From contig JAKFUS010000040.1 in assembly GCA_021732605.1 (NCBI GenBank), positions 1 through 64,000 of the forward strand: a stretch of 64,000 bases of DNA, read 5' to 3'. Shown here piece after piece: positions 17,712 through 25,857 of this stretch (within the stretch, counting starts at the first letter, position 1; every line of letters begins with the position of its first letter). The notes below the pieces were generated by a model. That model was not told where the DNA came from. It was given only the letters and a program-made list of their open reading frames with translations, and did not search any database. The translations under genes were made by a program, and so were the position numbers. Origin of the DNA: Betaproteobacteria bacterium. GTDB lineage: Bacteria > Pseudomonadota > Gammaproteobacteria > Burkholderiales > SG8-41.

Positions 17712-17734
17712 TGGTTCGATCCCAATACCGCCCA
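17712..17734 (+). repeat. degenerate tRNA-Val 3'-end copy (putative att site)
   Basis: These 23 bases match tRNA-Val positions 1305-1327 with one mismatch (G to A). The T-arm can no longer pair and the CCA is absent, so this is not a functional tRNA. Same orientation, partial length and location beyond the low-GC block fit the distal attachment site of an element integrated at the tRNA. Confidence 0.6.
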
Positions 17735-17828
17735 TCAATCTTTTCTCCTGACGCACACTCAAAACCTCCGGAATCACAGCCGGCCGAATCACAGCGATAT
17801 ACTCGCGTCTCAACAGGCAAACAACACC

Positions 17829-18662
17829 ATGCCCGACCAGTACATCCCCCTAGTCACACCGCCAGCAGCACAAGACAGTCCCGCGCTGTGGTTCGCGTTC
17901 CAGCGCGGCTCAATTCTGGTCAGCAATGCAGAATCCGCGGCGCTGCCCTGCTGCTGCACGCTGGAAGAACATGGCGTGACCACGGTGCGCAGCCATTACC
18001 TCGGCCTGCTGGGCGATCAGCATTGTTACGCTGCAGAGGTTGATGAAGCACACCCGCTGCCCGCCGGCTGGGCGCAGCTTGGCCTGCGCGACATGTTCGG
18101 CATGGTCGACAGCACGCTGGCGGCATTGTCCGGACGCGCGCTGCAGATCATTGACTGGGAACGCAACCATCAGTTCTGCAGCCGCTGCGGCACACCCATG
18201 CAGGCGCGCACCGATGAACGCGCCCGCGCCTGCCCGTCCTGCAGCTTTACCACTTATCCGCTGGTGTCCCCTGCCGTGATGGTATTGATCACCCGTGGCC
18301 GTGAACTGCTGCTGGCGCGCAAGGGTGTGTGGCCGGCGGGGCGTTATTCCGCGATTGCCGGATTCGTCGAGCCGGGTGAAATGCTCGAAGACACCGTGGC
18401 GCGCGAAACCCGTGAAGAAGTCGGCGTCGAAGTCAGCAATCTGCGTTATTTCGGCAGCCAGCCCTGGCCCTTTCCGCATTCGCTGATGGTTGCCTTCACC
18501 GCTGAATATGCCGGCGGCGCGGTGCGCCCCGACGGTATCGAAATCGAGGAAGCCGCATGGTTTGATGTTGAAGCCCTGCCGCGACTGCCGCCCAGTGTCA
18601 GTATTTCGCGCCGGCTGATCACCACCGTGGCCGCGGAACTGGCGCGGCAATTTCCGCGCTGA
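17829..18662 (+). CDS. nudC: NADH pyrophosphatase / NAD-cap hydrolase NudC
   Basis: The ATG at 17829 replaces the longer track ORF, whose start lies in the tRNA remnant. The 277-residue protein has the NudC zinc ribbon (CSRCGTPM ... CPSC), the Nudix box GFVEPGEMLEDTVARETREEVG and the NudC-specific SQPWPFPHS motif that distinguishes NAD(H) hydrolases from other Nudix enzymes. It hydrolyses NAD(H) to NMN(H) and AMP and can remove NAD caps from RNA. It is the first clearly high-GC, core-type gene to the right of the island. Confidence 0.95.
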   Translation: MPDQYIPLVTPPAAQDSPALWFAFQRGSILVSNAESAALPCCCTLEEHGVTTVRSHYLGLLGDQHCYAAEVDEAHPLPAGWAQLGLRDMFGMVDSTLAALSGRALQIIDWERNHQFCSRCGTPMQARTDERARACPSCSFTTYPLVSPAVMVLITRGRELLLARKGVWPAGRYSAIAGFVEPGEMLEDTVARETREEVGVEVSNLRYFGSQPWPFPHSLMVAFTAEYAGGAVRPDGIEIEEAAWFDVEALPRLPPSVSISRRLITTVAAELARQFPR

Positions 18663-18690
18663 ACAATTAATACGGAATCAGGTTCTAAAA

Positions 18691-18805
18691 AAACCACCCC
18701 CATCCTGTCCTTCCCCCTGAAGGGGAAGGGACTCAATCATTCCCTCCCCTTCAAGGGGACAAGGGAACACTTGAAGCGAAGCAGGGTTAGGGTGGGGATG
18801 GGGGT
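18691..18805. repeat. CCACCCCCATCC-type palindromic intergenic element (copy A)
   Basis: This ~115-bp element between nudC and tal starts with ACCCCCATCC and ends with its complement GGATGGGGGT. It has internal palindromes (TTCCCCCTGAAGGGGAAGG). A second family member lies at 56861-56950. It resembles REP/MITE-like intergenic palindromes and carries no gene. Confidence 0.65.
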
Positions 18806-18847
18806 AAATGTGCAAGCCATTCAAATTGACTCCAGGATTACTTCGCC

Positions 18848-19936
18848 ATGATCAACCCCAATCCCCTGCTCCGCCTGCACGCCCTGGGCCAGCGCATCTG
18901 GCTGGACAACCTGTCGCGCACGCTGCTGCAGGAAGGCACGCTGAAAAAGCTGGTCGCTGAAGACCGCATCGCCGGCGTGACCTCGAACCCGACGATTTTT
19001 TTCAAGGCGATCAGCGAAAGCCCGCATTACCGTGAAGAACTGCAAAAGCTGAAAAGCGATCCGGCCCTGTCGGCAGAGCAACGCTACGAAACCCTGGCCA
19101 TCGCCGACATCCAGGCCGCCTGCGACATCCTGCTGCCGCTGCACAAATCCAGCAAATGTGAGGATGGCTATGTCAGCCTGGAGGTGTCACCGGCGCTGGC
19201 GCATGACGCCGAGGGCACGCTGGCCGCTGGCCTGCGCCTGAAAGCCGCCGTCGCCCGCGACAACCTGTTGATCAAGGTGCCGGCCACTACAGCCGGACTG
19301 AGCGCCATCGAGGAACTGATCGCCCACGGCTGTTCGGTCAATGTCACGCTGATGTTTTCGCTGCGCCATGTGCGCGAGGTGGCACAGGCTTATGTGCGCG
19401 GCATCGCGCGCCATGTCGAATTAAGTGGTGACGCGAGCAAGGTCAAATCGGTCGCCAGCCTGTTCCTCAGCCGCGTCGATACGCTGGTCGACAAACGCCT
19501 CGAAGCCATCGGTGGTGAAGCGCTGGCGCTGCGCGGCCGCTCGGCGGTGGCGCTGGCCAAACTGGCGTACCAGGATTACCGCGCGACGTTCAGCGATTCA
19601 GCCTTCACCGCACTCGCCAAACGCGGCGCACGGCCGCAGGCCATGTTGTGGGCCAGCACCGGCACCAAAAACCCGGCCTACAACGATGTGCTGTATATCG
19701 AATCACTGATCGGCCCGCAGACCATCAACACGGTGCCCGATGCGACGCTGGCGGCGTTCCGCGAACACGGCAAGGCGGAGCCGACGCTGGAAGCCGATAT
19801 TGAGGCCGCAGCCAAACAATTCGCCGCGCTGGAAGATTTTGGCATCGACATGGATGCCGTTGGCCAGGAATTACAGGTGGAAGGTCTGAAGCAGTTCGAG
19901 GATTCGTTCCGGCAACTGCTGGCATTGACTGCCTGA
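18848..19936 (+). CDS. tal: transaldolase
   Basis: The 362-residue protein contains the transaldolase signatures GVTSNPTIFFKAI near residue 45 and LIKVPATTAGLSAIEEL near residue 140, where Lys forms the Schiff base with the donor sugar. FSLRHVREVAQAYVRGI and LWASTGTKNP follow. The length and the IWLDNLSR N-terminus match the longer (TalB/actinobacterial-like) subfamily used with the pentose phosphate pathway. It transfers a dihydroxyacetone unit between sedoheptulose-7-P and glyceraldehyde-3-P. It is convergent with dnaQ, the gap being filled by 14-bp tandem repeats. Confidence 0.95.
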   Translation: MINPNPLLRLHALGQRIWLDNLSRTLLQEGTLKKLVAEDRIAGVTSNPTIFFKAISESPHYREELQKLKSDPALSAEQRYETLAIADIQAACDILLPLHKSSKCEDGYVSLEVSPALAHDAEGTLAAGLRLKAAVARDNLLIKVPATTAGLSAIEELIAHGCSVNVTLMFSLRHVREVAQAYVRGIARHVELSGDASKVKSVASLFLSRVDTLVDKRLEAIGGEALALRGRSAVALAKLAYQDYRATFSDSAFTALAKRGARPQAMLWASTGTKNPAYNDVLYIESLIGPQTINTVPDATLAAFREHGKAEPTLEADIEAAAKQFAALEDFGIDMDAVGQELQVEGLKQFEDSFRQLLALTA

Positions 19937-19937
19937 T

Positions 19938-20007
19938 TACTGCAGCCTGCTTATTGCAGCCTGCTCATTGCGACCTGCTCATTGCAGCCCGCTTATTGCC
20001 GAGCTGA
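19938..20007. repeat. 14-bp tandem repeats between tal and dnaQ
   Basis: Four to five imperfect copies of ATTGCAGCCTGCTC fill the gap between the convergent stop codons. Clear units begin at 19953, 19967, 19981 and 19995, with a 15-bp variant before them. No hairpin terminator is obvious here. Confidence 0.7.
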
Positions 20008-20703
20008 TCAGGTTCGCCACAGCGCGCCGCCGCTGGCCTTGTCGATCTCGACCAGCTGCGCTTCATGCTCGGCGATTTCTTCCACGCTCGCCCGCAGCAC
20101 CATCAATTTCAGTTCGCCGCGCTTGAATGCCGGCACACGGACCTCGGTGCTCACGGTTTCAGCTTCGATCATCAGGCTGTTCTGGCCGCGGGTCATCGCC
20201 AGGTACACCTCCGCCAGCAGTTCCGCATCGAGCAAGGCGCCGTGCAGCGTGCGCGCCGAGTTGTCGATCTGGTAACGGTCGCACAGGGAATCGAGGCCGT
20301 TGCGTTTGCCCGGATGCAGGTCCTTGGCCATGCGCAGGGTGTCGGTCACTTCCGGGCAATAGGTCTTCAGGCGCTTTTTGCGCGCCAGCGCCAGTTCACT
20401 GTCGAGGAAACCGACGTCGAAGGGCGCGTTATGGATGATCAGTTCGGCGCCCGAGATGTAATCGAGCAACTCGTCGGCGATTTCGGTGAACTTCGGTTTG
20501 TCGCTGAGGAATTCAGTGGTCAGGCCGTGTACCTGCAGCGCACCCTCTTCACTGTCACGTCCGGGATTGAGGTAGCGGTGGAAATGTTTGCCGGTGAGCC
20601 GCCGGTTGACCATCTCGACACCGGCGACCTCGATCACACGGTGACCCAGCTTCGGATCCAGGCCCGTGGTTTCGGTATCGAGGAAGATCTGCCGCGCCGC
20701 CAT
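20008..20703 (-). CDS. dnaQ: DNA polymerase III epsilon subunit (3'-5' proofreading exonuclease)
   Basis: The DEDDh exonuclease motifs are present: FLDTETTGLDP (ExoI), IIHNAPFDVGFLDSEL (ExoII) and LHGALLDAELLAEVYLAM (ExoIII, with the catalytic His). The 231-residue length suits DnaQ, with a C-terminal tail that binds the polymerase subunit. The start codon overlaps the rnhA stop by one base (TGATG). The rnhA-dnaQ pairing is conserved in proteobacteria. Confidence 0.96.
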   Translation of the reverse strand: MAARQIFLDTETTGLDPKLGHRVIEVAGVEMVNRRLTGKHFHRYLNPGRDSEEGALQVHGLTTEFLSDKPKFTEIADELLDYISGAELIIHNAPFDVGFLDSELALARKKRLKTYCPEVTDTLRMAKDLHPGKRNGLDSLCDRYQIDNSARTLHGALLDAELLAEVYLAMTRGQNSLMIEAETVSTEVRVPAFKRGELKLMVLRASVEEIAEHEAQLVEIDKASGGALWRT

Positions 20704-21179
20704 CAGGCTGTCTGCCCCGGTTTGACACTTTCAACACCTCTGTTCGCCAGTTCGTCGGCACGTTCATTGCCGTCGTGGCCGGCATGGCCCTTGACCCACA
20801 GCCACTCGACGTCGTGCTTGCCAGCGATTTCATCGAGCTCGCGCCACAGGTCTTCGTTCTTGACCGGTTTTTTGTCGGCCGTTTTCCAGCCGCGCTTTTT
20901 CCAGGCATGGATCCACTCGGAAATGCCCTGCTGCACATATTTGGAGTCGGTATGCAGCCGCACGCGGCAGCGGCGCTTCAGCGCCTCCAGCGCACGGATC
21001 ACTGCCAGCAGTTCCATGCGGTTGTTGGTGGTATGCAGCTCGCCGCCGAACAATTCGCGCGTCTTCCCGCCACTGCTGAGCAATGCGCCCCAGCCGCCGA
21101 CGCCCGGATTACCCTTGCAGGCACCATCGGTGTAAATCTCGATCAGATCACCCGTTTTTTCGTCCACCACTTCGTTCAT
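20703..21179 (-). CDS. rnhA: ribonuclease HI
   Basis: RNase HI motifs are complete: [17 protein letters not shown] (first catalytic Asp), [17 protein letters not shown] (Glu), [12 protein letters not shown] (Asp) and [17 protein letters not shown] (His/Asp). It cleaves RNA in RNA-DNA hybrids. I chose ATG 21179; the track start is a GTG 15 bp upstream. The 5' end contains an imperfect duplication that leaves the true start uncertain. It lies between the YafS-like methyltransferase gene and dnaQ, the order seen in enteric bacteria. Confidence 0.95.
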   Translation of the reverse strand: MNEVVDEKTGDLIEIYTDGACKGNPGVGGWGALLSSGGKTRELFGGELHTTNNRMELLAVIRALEALKRRCRVRLHTDSKYVQQGISEWIHAWKKRGWKTADKKPVKNEDLWRELDEIAGKHDVEWLWVKGHAGHDGNERADELANRGVESVKPGQTA

Positions 21180-21220
21180 CGCTTTATCGTTCACGTTATT
21201 TCGTTTACCGCTTCGTTCAT
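21180..21220 (-). repeat. imperfect duplication of the rnhA 5' end
   Basis: ATGAACGAAGCGGT... starting at 21220 and ATGAACGAAGTGGT... starting at 21179 agree at about 23 of 27 bases, offset by 41 nt and so out of frame. The upstream copy overlaps the methyltransferase stop (TGATG) and encodes only a nine-codon frame. It probably reflects a small tandem duplication that displaced the original coupled start. Confidence 0.5.
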
Positions 21221-21993
21221 CATTGTGTCCTGACCTTTGCTACCGCAGCCTCTTCATCGCGCACGCGCTCCGGCACCGGTGACAGGCTCTTTTCCGGCAC
21301 CACGGCGCGGTCGCTCCACTTCGGCATGATCAACCGGATGCCGCGCACGCGCTTGATCGCCTGCAGGAAAAACACCCCGCCGGCAATCGGCCACCAGCGG
21401 TCACCGGCTTTTTCCATGAAACCGAAACGGTCCAGCCACTTCTGCTCGACGCAGGGCGGCGCATAACAGGCCATCGAACCGGCAACGATTTCGAGGCCGA
21501 CCAGCGCAAACCAGTCCTTGACCCGTGCCAGATTGATGAAACGCCCATTCCACGGATAATCGTGGCGCGCGCCAACGCTGCGGCGCAGACCCCACAGGCT
21601 CAGCGGATTGAATCCGGAGATGATGACATGGCCTTCGGGGCGCAACACCCGCGCCACTTCGCGCACAATCTGGTGCGGGTTTGCGGAAAATTCCAGGGTA
21701 TGCGGCAGCACCATCAAGTCAACGCTGTTGGATTCGATCGGCAGGTCGCGGAAATCCGCGCGCAGATTGACCGCACCCTGCGGTCCCGCCTTCACAAGCA
21801 GCGGAATGCGGCTGGCGCGCAGCAGGTCCACCTGCTCGAGGCTGAGCTGCAGCGCGTGGTAACCGAAAATGTCGGCAACCGCTTCGTCGAAATACGTCTG
21901 CTCACGCGCGATGACATACTGGCCCGGCGAACTCGCCAGCCATTCAGTCGCAGTAAGGCCGGCGGCTGCATTTGATAGTCCCGAAGTTGACAT
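21220..21993 (-). CDS. YafS-like class I SAM-dependent methyltransferase
   Basis: The 257-residue protein has a methyltransferase fold with [50 protein letters not shown], the motif II/III and post-motif region of class I enzymes. The N-terminal glycine motif I is weak or absent, as is common in the YafS group. The neighbourhood gloB-yafS-rnhA-dnaQ matches E. coli, which supports orthology more than the sequence alone. Its substrate is unknown. It is divergent from gloB. Confidence 0.8.
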   Translation of the reverse strand: MSTSGLSNAAAGLTATEWLASSPGQYVIAREQTYFDEAVADIFGYHALQLSLEQVDLLRASRIPLLVKAGPQGAVNLRADFRDLPIESNSVDLMVLPHTLEFSANPHQIVREVARVLRPEGHVIISGFNPLSLWGLRRSVGARHDYPWNGRFINLARVKDWFALVGLEIVAGSMACYAPPCVEQKWLDRFGFMEKAGDRWWPIAGGVFFLQAIKRVRGIRLIMPKWSDRAVVPEKSLSPVPERVRDEEAAVAKVRTQ

Positions 21994-22014
21994 GACTGAA
22001 GTTTAAATCATAAT
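21987..22014 (+). promoter_or_regulatory. sigma70-type promoter for gloB
   Basis: TTGACA at 21987-21992 and CATAAT at 22009-22014 are spaced by 16 bp, about 28 bp before the gloB ATG. The -35 box overlaps the first codons of the divergent methyltransferase gene. Confidence 0.6.
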
Positions 22015-22042
22015 CGGTCGCTGATCTGAACGGAGTCCGAAT

Positions 22043-22813
22043 ATGGCCGCATACGAAGTCGTGCCGCTGCGCGCGTTTGCCGACAATTACATCTGGACCA
22101 TCCGCGACGCCGGCTTTGCCGCCGTGGTCGATCCGGGCGATGCGCAACCGGTGCTCGACTACCTGGCGCGCGAAAAACTGCAGCTCGTCGCCATTCTCAA
22201 CACCCACCACCATGCCGATCACGTCGGCGGCAACGCGGCCTTGCTGGCGCAAACCAAAGTGCCGGTCTACGGACCGCATGACGAACGCATCCCGGAAGTC
22301 AGCGAGCGCCTCGCCGACGGCCAGCGTTTCACGCTCCCGCATTTCAACATTGAAATGGAAACGCTGGAAATCCCCGGGCACACCCGCTCGCACATCGCGT
22401 TTCATGGCGACGGCCTGCTGTTCTGCGGTGATACGCTGTTTGCGGCCGGCTGCGGCCGGCTGTTTGAAGGCACGCCGCGGCAGATGCACGATTCGCTGAC
22501 CCGGCTGGCCCGCCTGCCCGATGCCACCCGCGTTTACTGCGGCCACGAATACACCCTGTCCAACCTCAAGTTTGCGCGGGCCGCCGAGCCGGACAACCGC
22601 CGGTTGCCGGAACTCGAAGCGCGGATGCAGGCGCTGCGCGCCGCCGACCAGCCGACCCTTCCCTCAACCATAGCCCAGGAAAAAGCCACCAATCCCTTCC
22701 TGCGCATCGACGAACCCGCCATTATTCACAGCGCCAGCACCCGGGCCGCCAAAAAGCTGATGGATCCGGTCAGCGTACTGGCGGAAATCCGCGACTGGAA
22801 GAACAACTTCTGA
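22043..22813 (+). CDS. gloB: hydroxyacylglutathione hydrolase (glyoxalase II)
   Basis: The metallo-beta-lactamase motif THHHADHVGG binds the two active-site metals. PGHTRSHIAF and FCGDTLFAAGCGRLFEG supply further ligands, and VYCGHEYTLSNLKFA with the C-terminal NPFLRIDEP is the glutathione-binding region specific for GloB. The 256-residue length is typical. It hydrolyses S-D-lactoylglutathione to D-lactate in methylglyoxal detoxification. Confidence 0.96.
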   Translation: MAAYEVVPLRAFADNYIWTIRDAGFAAVVDPGDAQPVLDYLAREKLQLVAILNTHHHADHVGGNAALLAQTKVPVYGPHDERIPEVSERLADGQRFTLPHFNIEMETLEIPGHTRSHIAFHGDGLLFCGDTLFAAGCGRLFEGTPRQMHDSLTRLARLPDATRVYCGHEYTLSNLKFARAAEPDNRRLPELEARMQALRAADQPTLPSTIAQEKATNPFLRIDEPAIIHSASTRAAKKLMDPVSVLAEIRDWKNNF

Positions 22814-22817
22814 GCAC

Positions 22818-22870
22818 TAGTGCCTGTGAATCACCTGTCATGGGGGCGAAATAATGCTTAACAGGCACTA
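22818..22870. repeat. inverted repeat TAGTGCCTGT/ACAGGCACTA
   Basis: Ten-base perfect arms separated by 33 bp lie just downstream of gloB. They could act as a terminator-like structure, although no U tract follows. Confidence 0.4.
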
Positions 22871-23012
22871 AGTCACGGACCTCATGCCGCACCTCTAAAT
22901 ATGACATTAAAATATTGATTTTGAAGGAATATTTGGTTTGACTTTATAAGTGACCAGGGCTAATATCCGGCCATCTTCTGGCGTTGATCCGCCTGCTTCA
23001 GGATACTTACGC

Positions 23013-24440
23013 ATGATGAATATCATCACCCGCTGTGCCCTGCTCACCGCCGTCCTGTTTGCGACGGCCTGCGCGCAGTTGCCGGAAACCAGCGGACTGG
23101 GCGCCCAATCCGCTGTCGCCCCATCCGCTTACACCCCATCCGCTAGCGTCGGCCCGAACGCGCCCATAGCAGCGCCGGCTGCAGCGCCCGCTCCGGCTGC
23201 AACGCCGCCCGCGTTCATCGCAACGGTCAGGGCTCAACCGCGTGACGTCTGGGAACGCATCCGCAGCGGCTACACCATGAAGCCGATGGACAATGACCTG
23301 GTCCGGCAATGGGAGAATTTCTACTCTGCCAAGCCCGAATACTTCGCGCGCATGGTCGACCGCAGCAGTCATTACCTGTTCCACATCATTGAAGAAATCG
23401 AACGGCGCAAGATGCCGGCCGAAGTCGCACTCTTGCCGATGATCGAATCCGCCTATAACCCGCAGGCCTACTCCAAGGCCCATGCTTCGGGCCTGTGGCA
23501 GTTCATCCCATCGACAGGCAAGCACTATGGCCTGCGCCAGAACTGGTGGTATGATGGCCGGCGCGATGTGATTGCCGCCACCGGCGCGGCACTGGATTAC
23601 CTTGAAAAACTGCATGCACAGTTCGGCGACTGGGAACTGGCACTGGCCTCCTACAACTGGGGCGAAGGCGCAGTCGGCCGCGCCATGGCGCGCAACCAGG
23701 CCAAGGGCCTGCCGGCGGATTACGCCAGCCTGACCATGCCGGCAGAGACGCGTAATTACCTGCCCAAGCTGATCGCGGTCAAAAACATCATTGCTGACCC
23801 GGCGCGGTTCGGCGTCAAACTCGCCAGCGTGCCGAATCAGCCTTATTTCGAAGTGGTCACCGTGCAGCGCCACATCGACGTCAAGCTCGCCGCCAAATTC
23901 GCGGAAATCTCACTGGAAGACTTCAAATTCCTGAACCCGGCGCACAACAAGCAGGTGATCAAGGCCGGCGGCAAGGAAACCATCGTGCTGCCGCGCGACA
24001 AGGTCGCGATATTCAACGCCAACCTTGTAAATCACGACAAGCCCCTGGTGTCATGGCAGGCGCATACCGTTAAACCCGGTGAAAAACCGGAAAAAATTGC
24101 CGCAAAATACGGCATGAGCCTCGCTGAATTAAATCAAATCAACGGCATCGGCGGAAAAAACAAGATGCGCACCGGCCAGCCACTGCTGGTGCAAGCCACC
24201 GCCGGCACTGCGCCCAACCTCCCCGACCTGCCGGCGACACCGGTATCCCTGCCCAAGGCGTATCAGGCCGCGCGCAACAAAAACGCGAAAATCGCCACCA
24301 AGCCCGGCGCGAAGCCGGCGGCGAAATCCGTGGTCGCCAAACGCGCGCCGGCAAAACAGCCCAAGGCCTTAGCCAAAGCCCCGGCGCCTGCCGGCAAAAA
24401 ACCCGCAAGCACCGTTGTCGCGACGCAATCGCGTCGCTGA
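23013..24440 (+). CDS. mltD: membrane-bound lytic murein transglycosylase D
   Basis: Starting at ATG 23013 (AGGA upstream) gives a lipoprotein signal MMNIITRCALLTAVLFATAC. A Pro/Ala-rich linker leads to an SLT domain: EVALLPMIESAYNPQAYS holds the catalytic Glu, and ASGLWQFIPSTGKHYGL and LALASYNWGEGAVGRAM follow. Two LysM-like modules come next (VQRHIDVKLAAKFAEIS; VKPGEKPEKIAAKYGMSLAEL), then a Lys/Ala/Pro-rich basic tail. It cleaves peptidoglycan to 1,6-anhydro products from the outer-membrane side. The 65-residue basic tail is longer than usual and may bind the wall or nucleic acid nonspecifically. Confidence 0.92.
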   Translation: MMNIITRCALLTAVLFATACAQLPETSGLGAQSAVAPSAYTPSASVGPNAPIAAPAAAPAPAATPPAFIATVRAQPRDVWERIRSGYTMKPMDNDLVRQWENFYSAKPEYFARMVDRSSHYLFHIIEEIERRKMPAEVALLPMIESAYNPQAYSKAHASGLWQFIPSTGKHYGLRQNWWYDGRRDVIAATGAALDYLEKLHAQFGDWELALASYNWGEGAVGRAMARNQAKGLPADYASLTMPAETRNYLPKLIAVKNIIADPARFGVKLASVPNQPYFEVVTVQRHIDVKLAAKFAEISLEDFKFLNPAHNKQVIKAGGKETIVLPRDKVAIFNANLVNHDKPLVSWQAHTVKPGEKPEKIAAKYGMSLAELNQINGIGGKNKMRTGQPLLVQATAGTAPNLPDLPATPVSLPKAYQAARNKNAKIATKPGAKPAAKSVVAKRAPAKQPKALAKAPAPAGKKPASTVVATQSRR

Positions 24441-24877
24441 CCTTCCAATCGTAGCAACCGCTGCGCGTCGCCTGTAACGCGCTGAATTCCTGTTTCCGGG
24501 CAGGCGTCGTGGCGCACTGCGGCCCGCACCGCGACGATTCCACTCAATATTGCCCAGATCCCGCAATCATTGATTATTCGCTTTTTACCGGCGCGAAGAT
24601 TGCCGGATTGCCACGCCCGCCGGCGCCTTGCCTCCCCCGCTTTGCCCCTCCTATCGCCCGGCACATTGATTTCAAACTCTGTGCGCTATCAAGCATACCC
24701 GCGATTCCATTCAACCTAGCATCCGGTGGTTGCCGAAATAAAGCCGGAATGCAGTTGAACGACAGATGCAGAGTCAAGGCGGGTCTGAGGATGGGCCGGC
24801 CGACAGATTCTTTCAAAACCTCAAGATGATCATCAAGGCTATTAATTCTTTAATCCAGCATCTCCAAGGAAACTGAA
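24441..24877. other. 437-bp intergenic region upstream of PEP-CTERM gene
   Basis: No gene-like reading frame or RNA gene was recognised. A Shine-Dalgarno-like AAGGAAACTGAA precedes the downstream ATG. I looked for a sigma54 -24/-12 element, which often accompanies PEP-CTERM genes, and did not see a convincing one. Confidence 0.5.
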
Positions 24878-25807
24878 ATGAAAACACTACGGATTGCACG
24901 ACTCCACCGGCATGGCGCTGTGGCTGTGGCACTACTCGCAGCTTTTGCCGGGAATGTAAACGCCGAAAGCCTGGTAGCGGTAAACAGCAGGAATCAGATT
25001 GGCGTGTTTGACAGCAGTTCAGCCATCATCAACACCACATTATTCAATTCCATTACCGGAACGGCCGCCGGCGAAACTTTTGTCGGCATAGATTTGCGTC
25101 CGTCGAACAACCTGGTATACGGAATCAGCTCGGCCAACAGGATTTATACGATCAATCCCAATACCGGCGTCAGTGTGTTTGTCGCCAACCTGTCGCAATC
25201 CATTATTGATGTCGCAAATAAATCATACGGGCTTGACACCAATCCCATTGTGGATCGCACAACCGGCTCTTCACTCCGCCTGGTCAGTTCAACCGGTGAC
25301 AACTACGGAATCAACGCAGCCACAGGCGCCGTAACCGTAGCGACGTCCATCGCCGCGGGATTTACCGGGGTAGCTTATCGCAATTCGGACGCAAGCACTC
25401 CCGCGGTCGCACCTGCCAGCACCGAACTGTATTACATCAATTCAACAACAGATACTCTGGCCTCCGCACAAACTAATTTCAACAATCCCGTCATCACTAC
25501 GGATGGCCCATTGGGTGTCAATATTATCAATGTCAACGGATTTGAAATTACACGCACCAGCAACGCTTTTGGCGCATTCATCACAAACCCGAATTCCCTG
25601 AACTCTGATTTATTTTCTGTCGATCTGGATGCCGGCACAGCATTGAAATTAGGGACATTCATTGGCACCGTTAACGGCCTAACTTCGGCGCCAGTCAGCC
25701 CGATTCCAGAACCGGAAACTTACGCCATGATGCTGGCTGGTCTGGGCATACTGGGATTCGCAACCCGTCGCCGTAAAAACAAGCAAGCAAACTCATTGGC
25801 CGCCTGA
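24878..25807 (+). CDS. PEP-CTERM sorting-domain protein with DUF4394-like domain
   Basis: The 309-residue protein has a signal peptide (AVAVALLAAFAGNVNAES), a DUF4394-like propeller-type body (LVAVNSRNQIGVFDSSSA; FVGIDLRPSNNLVYGISSANRIYTI; TGVAYRNSD) and a textbook PEP-CTERM end: PIPEPETYAMMLAGLGILGF then ATRRRKNK. The C-terminal signal is cut by an exosortase (EpsH) and the protein is exported, often to exopolysaccharide or the cell surface. No exosortase or EPS gene is in this window, so the machinery must be elsewhere. Confidence 0.9.
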   Translation: MKTLRIARLHRHGAVAVALLAAFAGNVNAESLVAVNSRNQIGVFDSSSAIINTTLFNSITGTAAGETFVGIDLRPSNNLVYGISSANRIYTINPNTGVSVFVANLSQSIIDVANKSYGLDTNPIVDRTTGSSLRLVSSTGDNYGINAATGAVTVATSIAAGFTGVAYRNSDASTPAVAPASTELYYINSTTDTLASAQTNFNNPVITTDGPLGVNIINVNGFEITRTSNAFGAFITNPNSLNSDLFSVDLDAGTALKLGTFIGTVNGLTSAPVSPIPEPETYAMMLAGLGILGFATRRRKNKQANSLAA

Positions 25808-25857
25808 TCTTCAGCCAAGCAATACGGAGGGACGCTCGCCCCGCCGTTAACCAAACT

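Larger units (their letters stand above)
1331..17734. mobile_element. putative tRNA-Val-associated genomic island carrying a T2SS/T4P-like system
   Basis: The segment starts directly after the intact tRNA-Val and ends at a 23-bp direct repeat of the tRNA 3' end (TGGTTCGATCCCA/TACCGCCCA with one internal mismatch). Genes inside look less GC-rich than nudC, tal and the other genes to the right. Contents are a pilus/secretion operon, a GspC-like gene, three large exported-protein genes and broken fragments at both ends. No integrase, transposase or plasmid gene is visible, so if this was an integrative element its mobility functions are lost or supplied elsewhere. A simple duplication of the tRNA end is the main alternative. 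Confidence 0.55.

Noticed and set aside
17712-17734. Second tRNA-Val gene
   Set aside because: Only the last third of the tRNA is present, the T stem no longer pairs and CCA is missing.
20065-21135. 356-aa plus-strand ORF across dnaQ/rnhA
   Set aside because: Antisense to two clear core genes; a GC-rich shadow frame.
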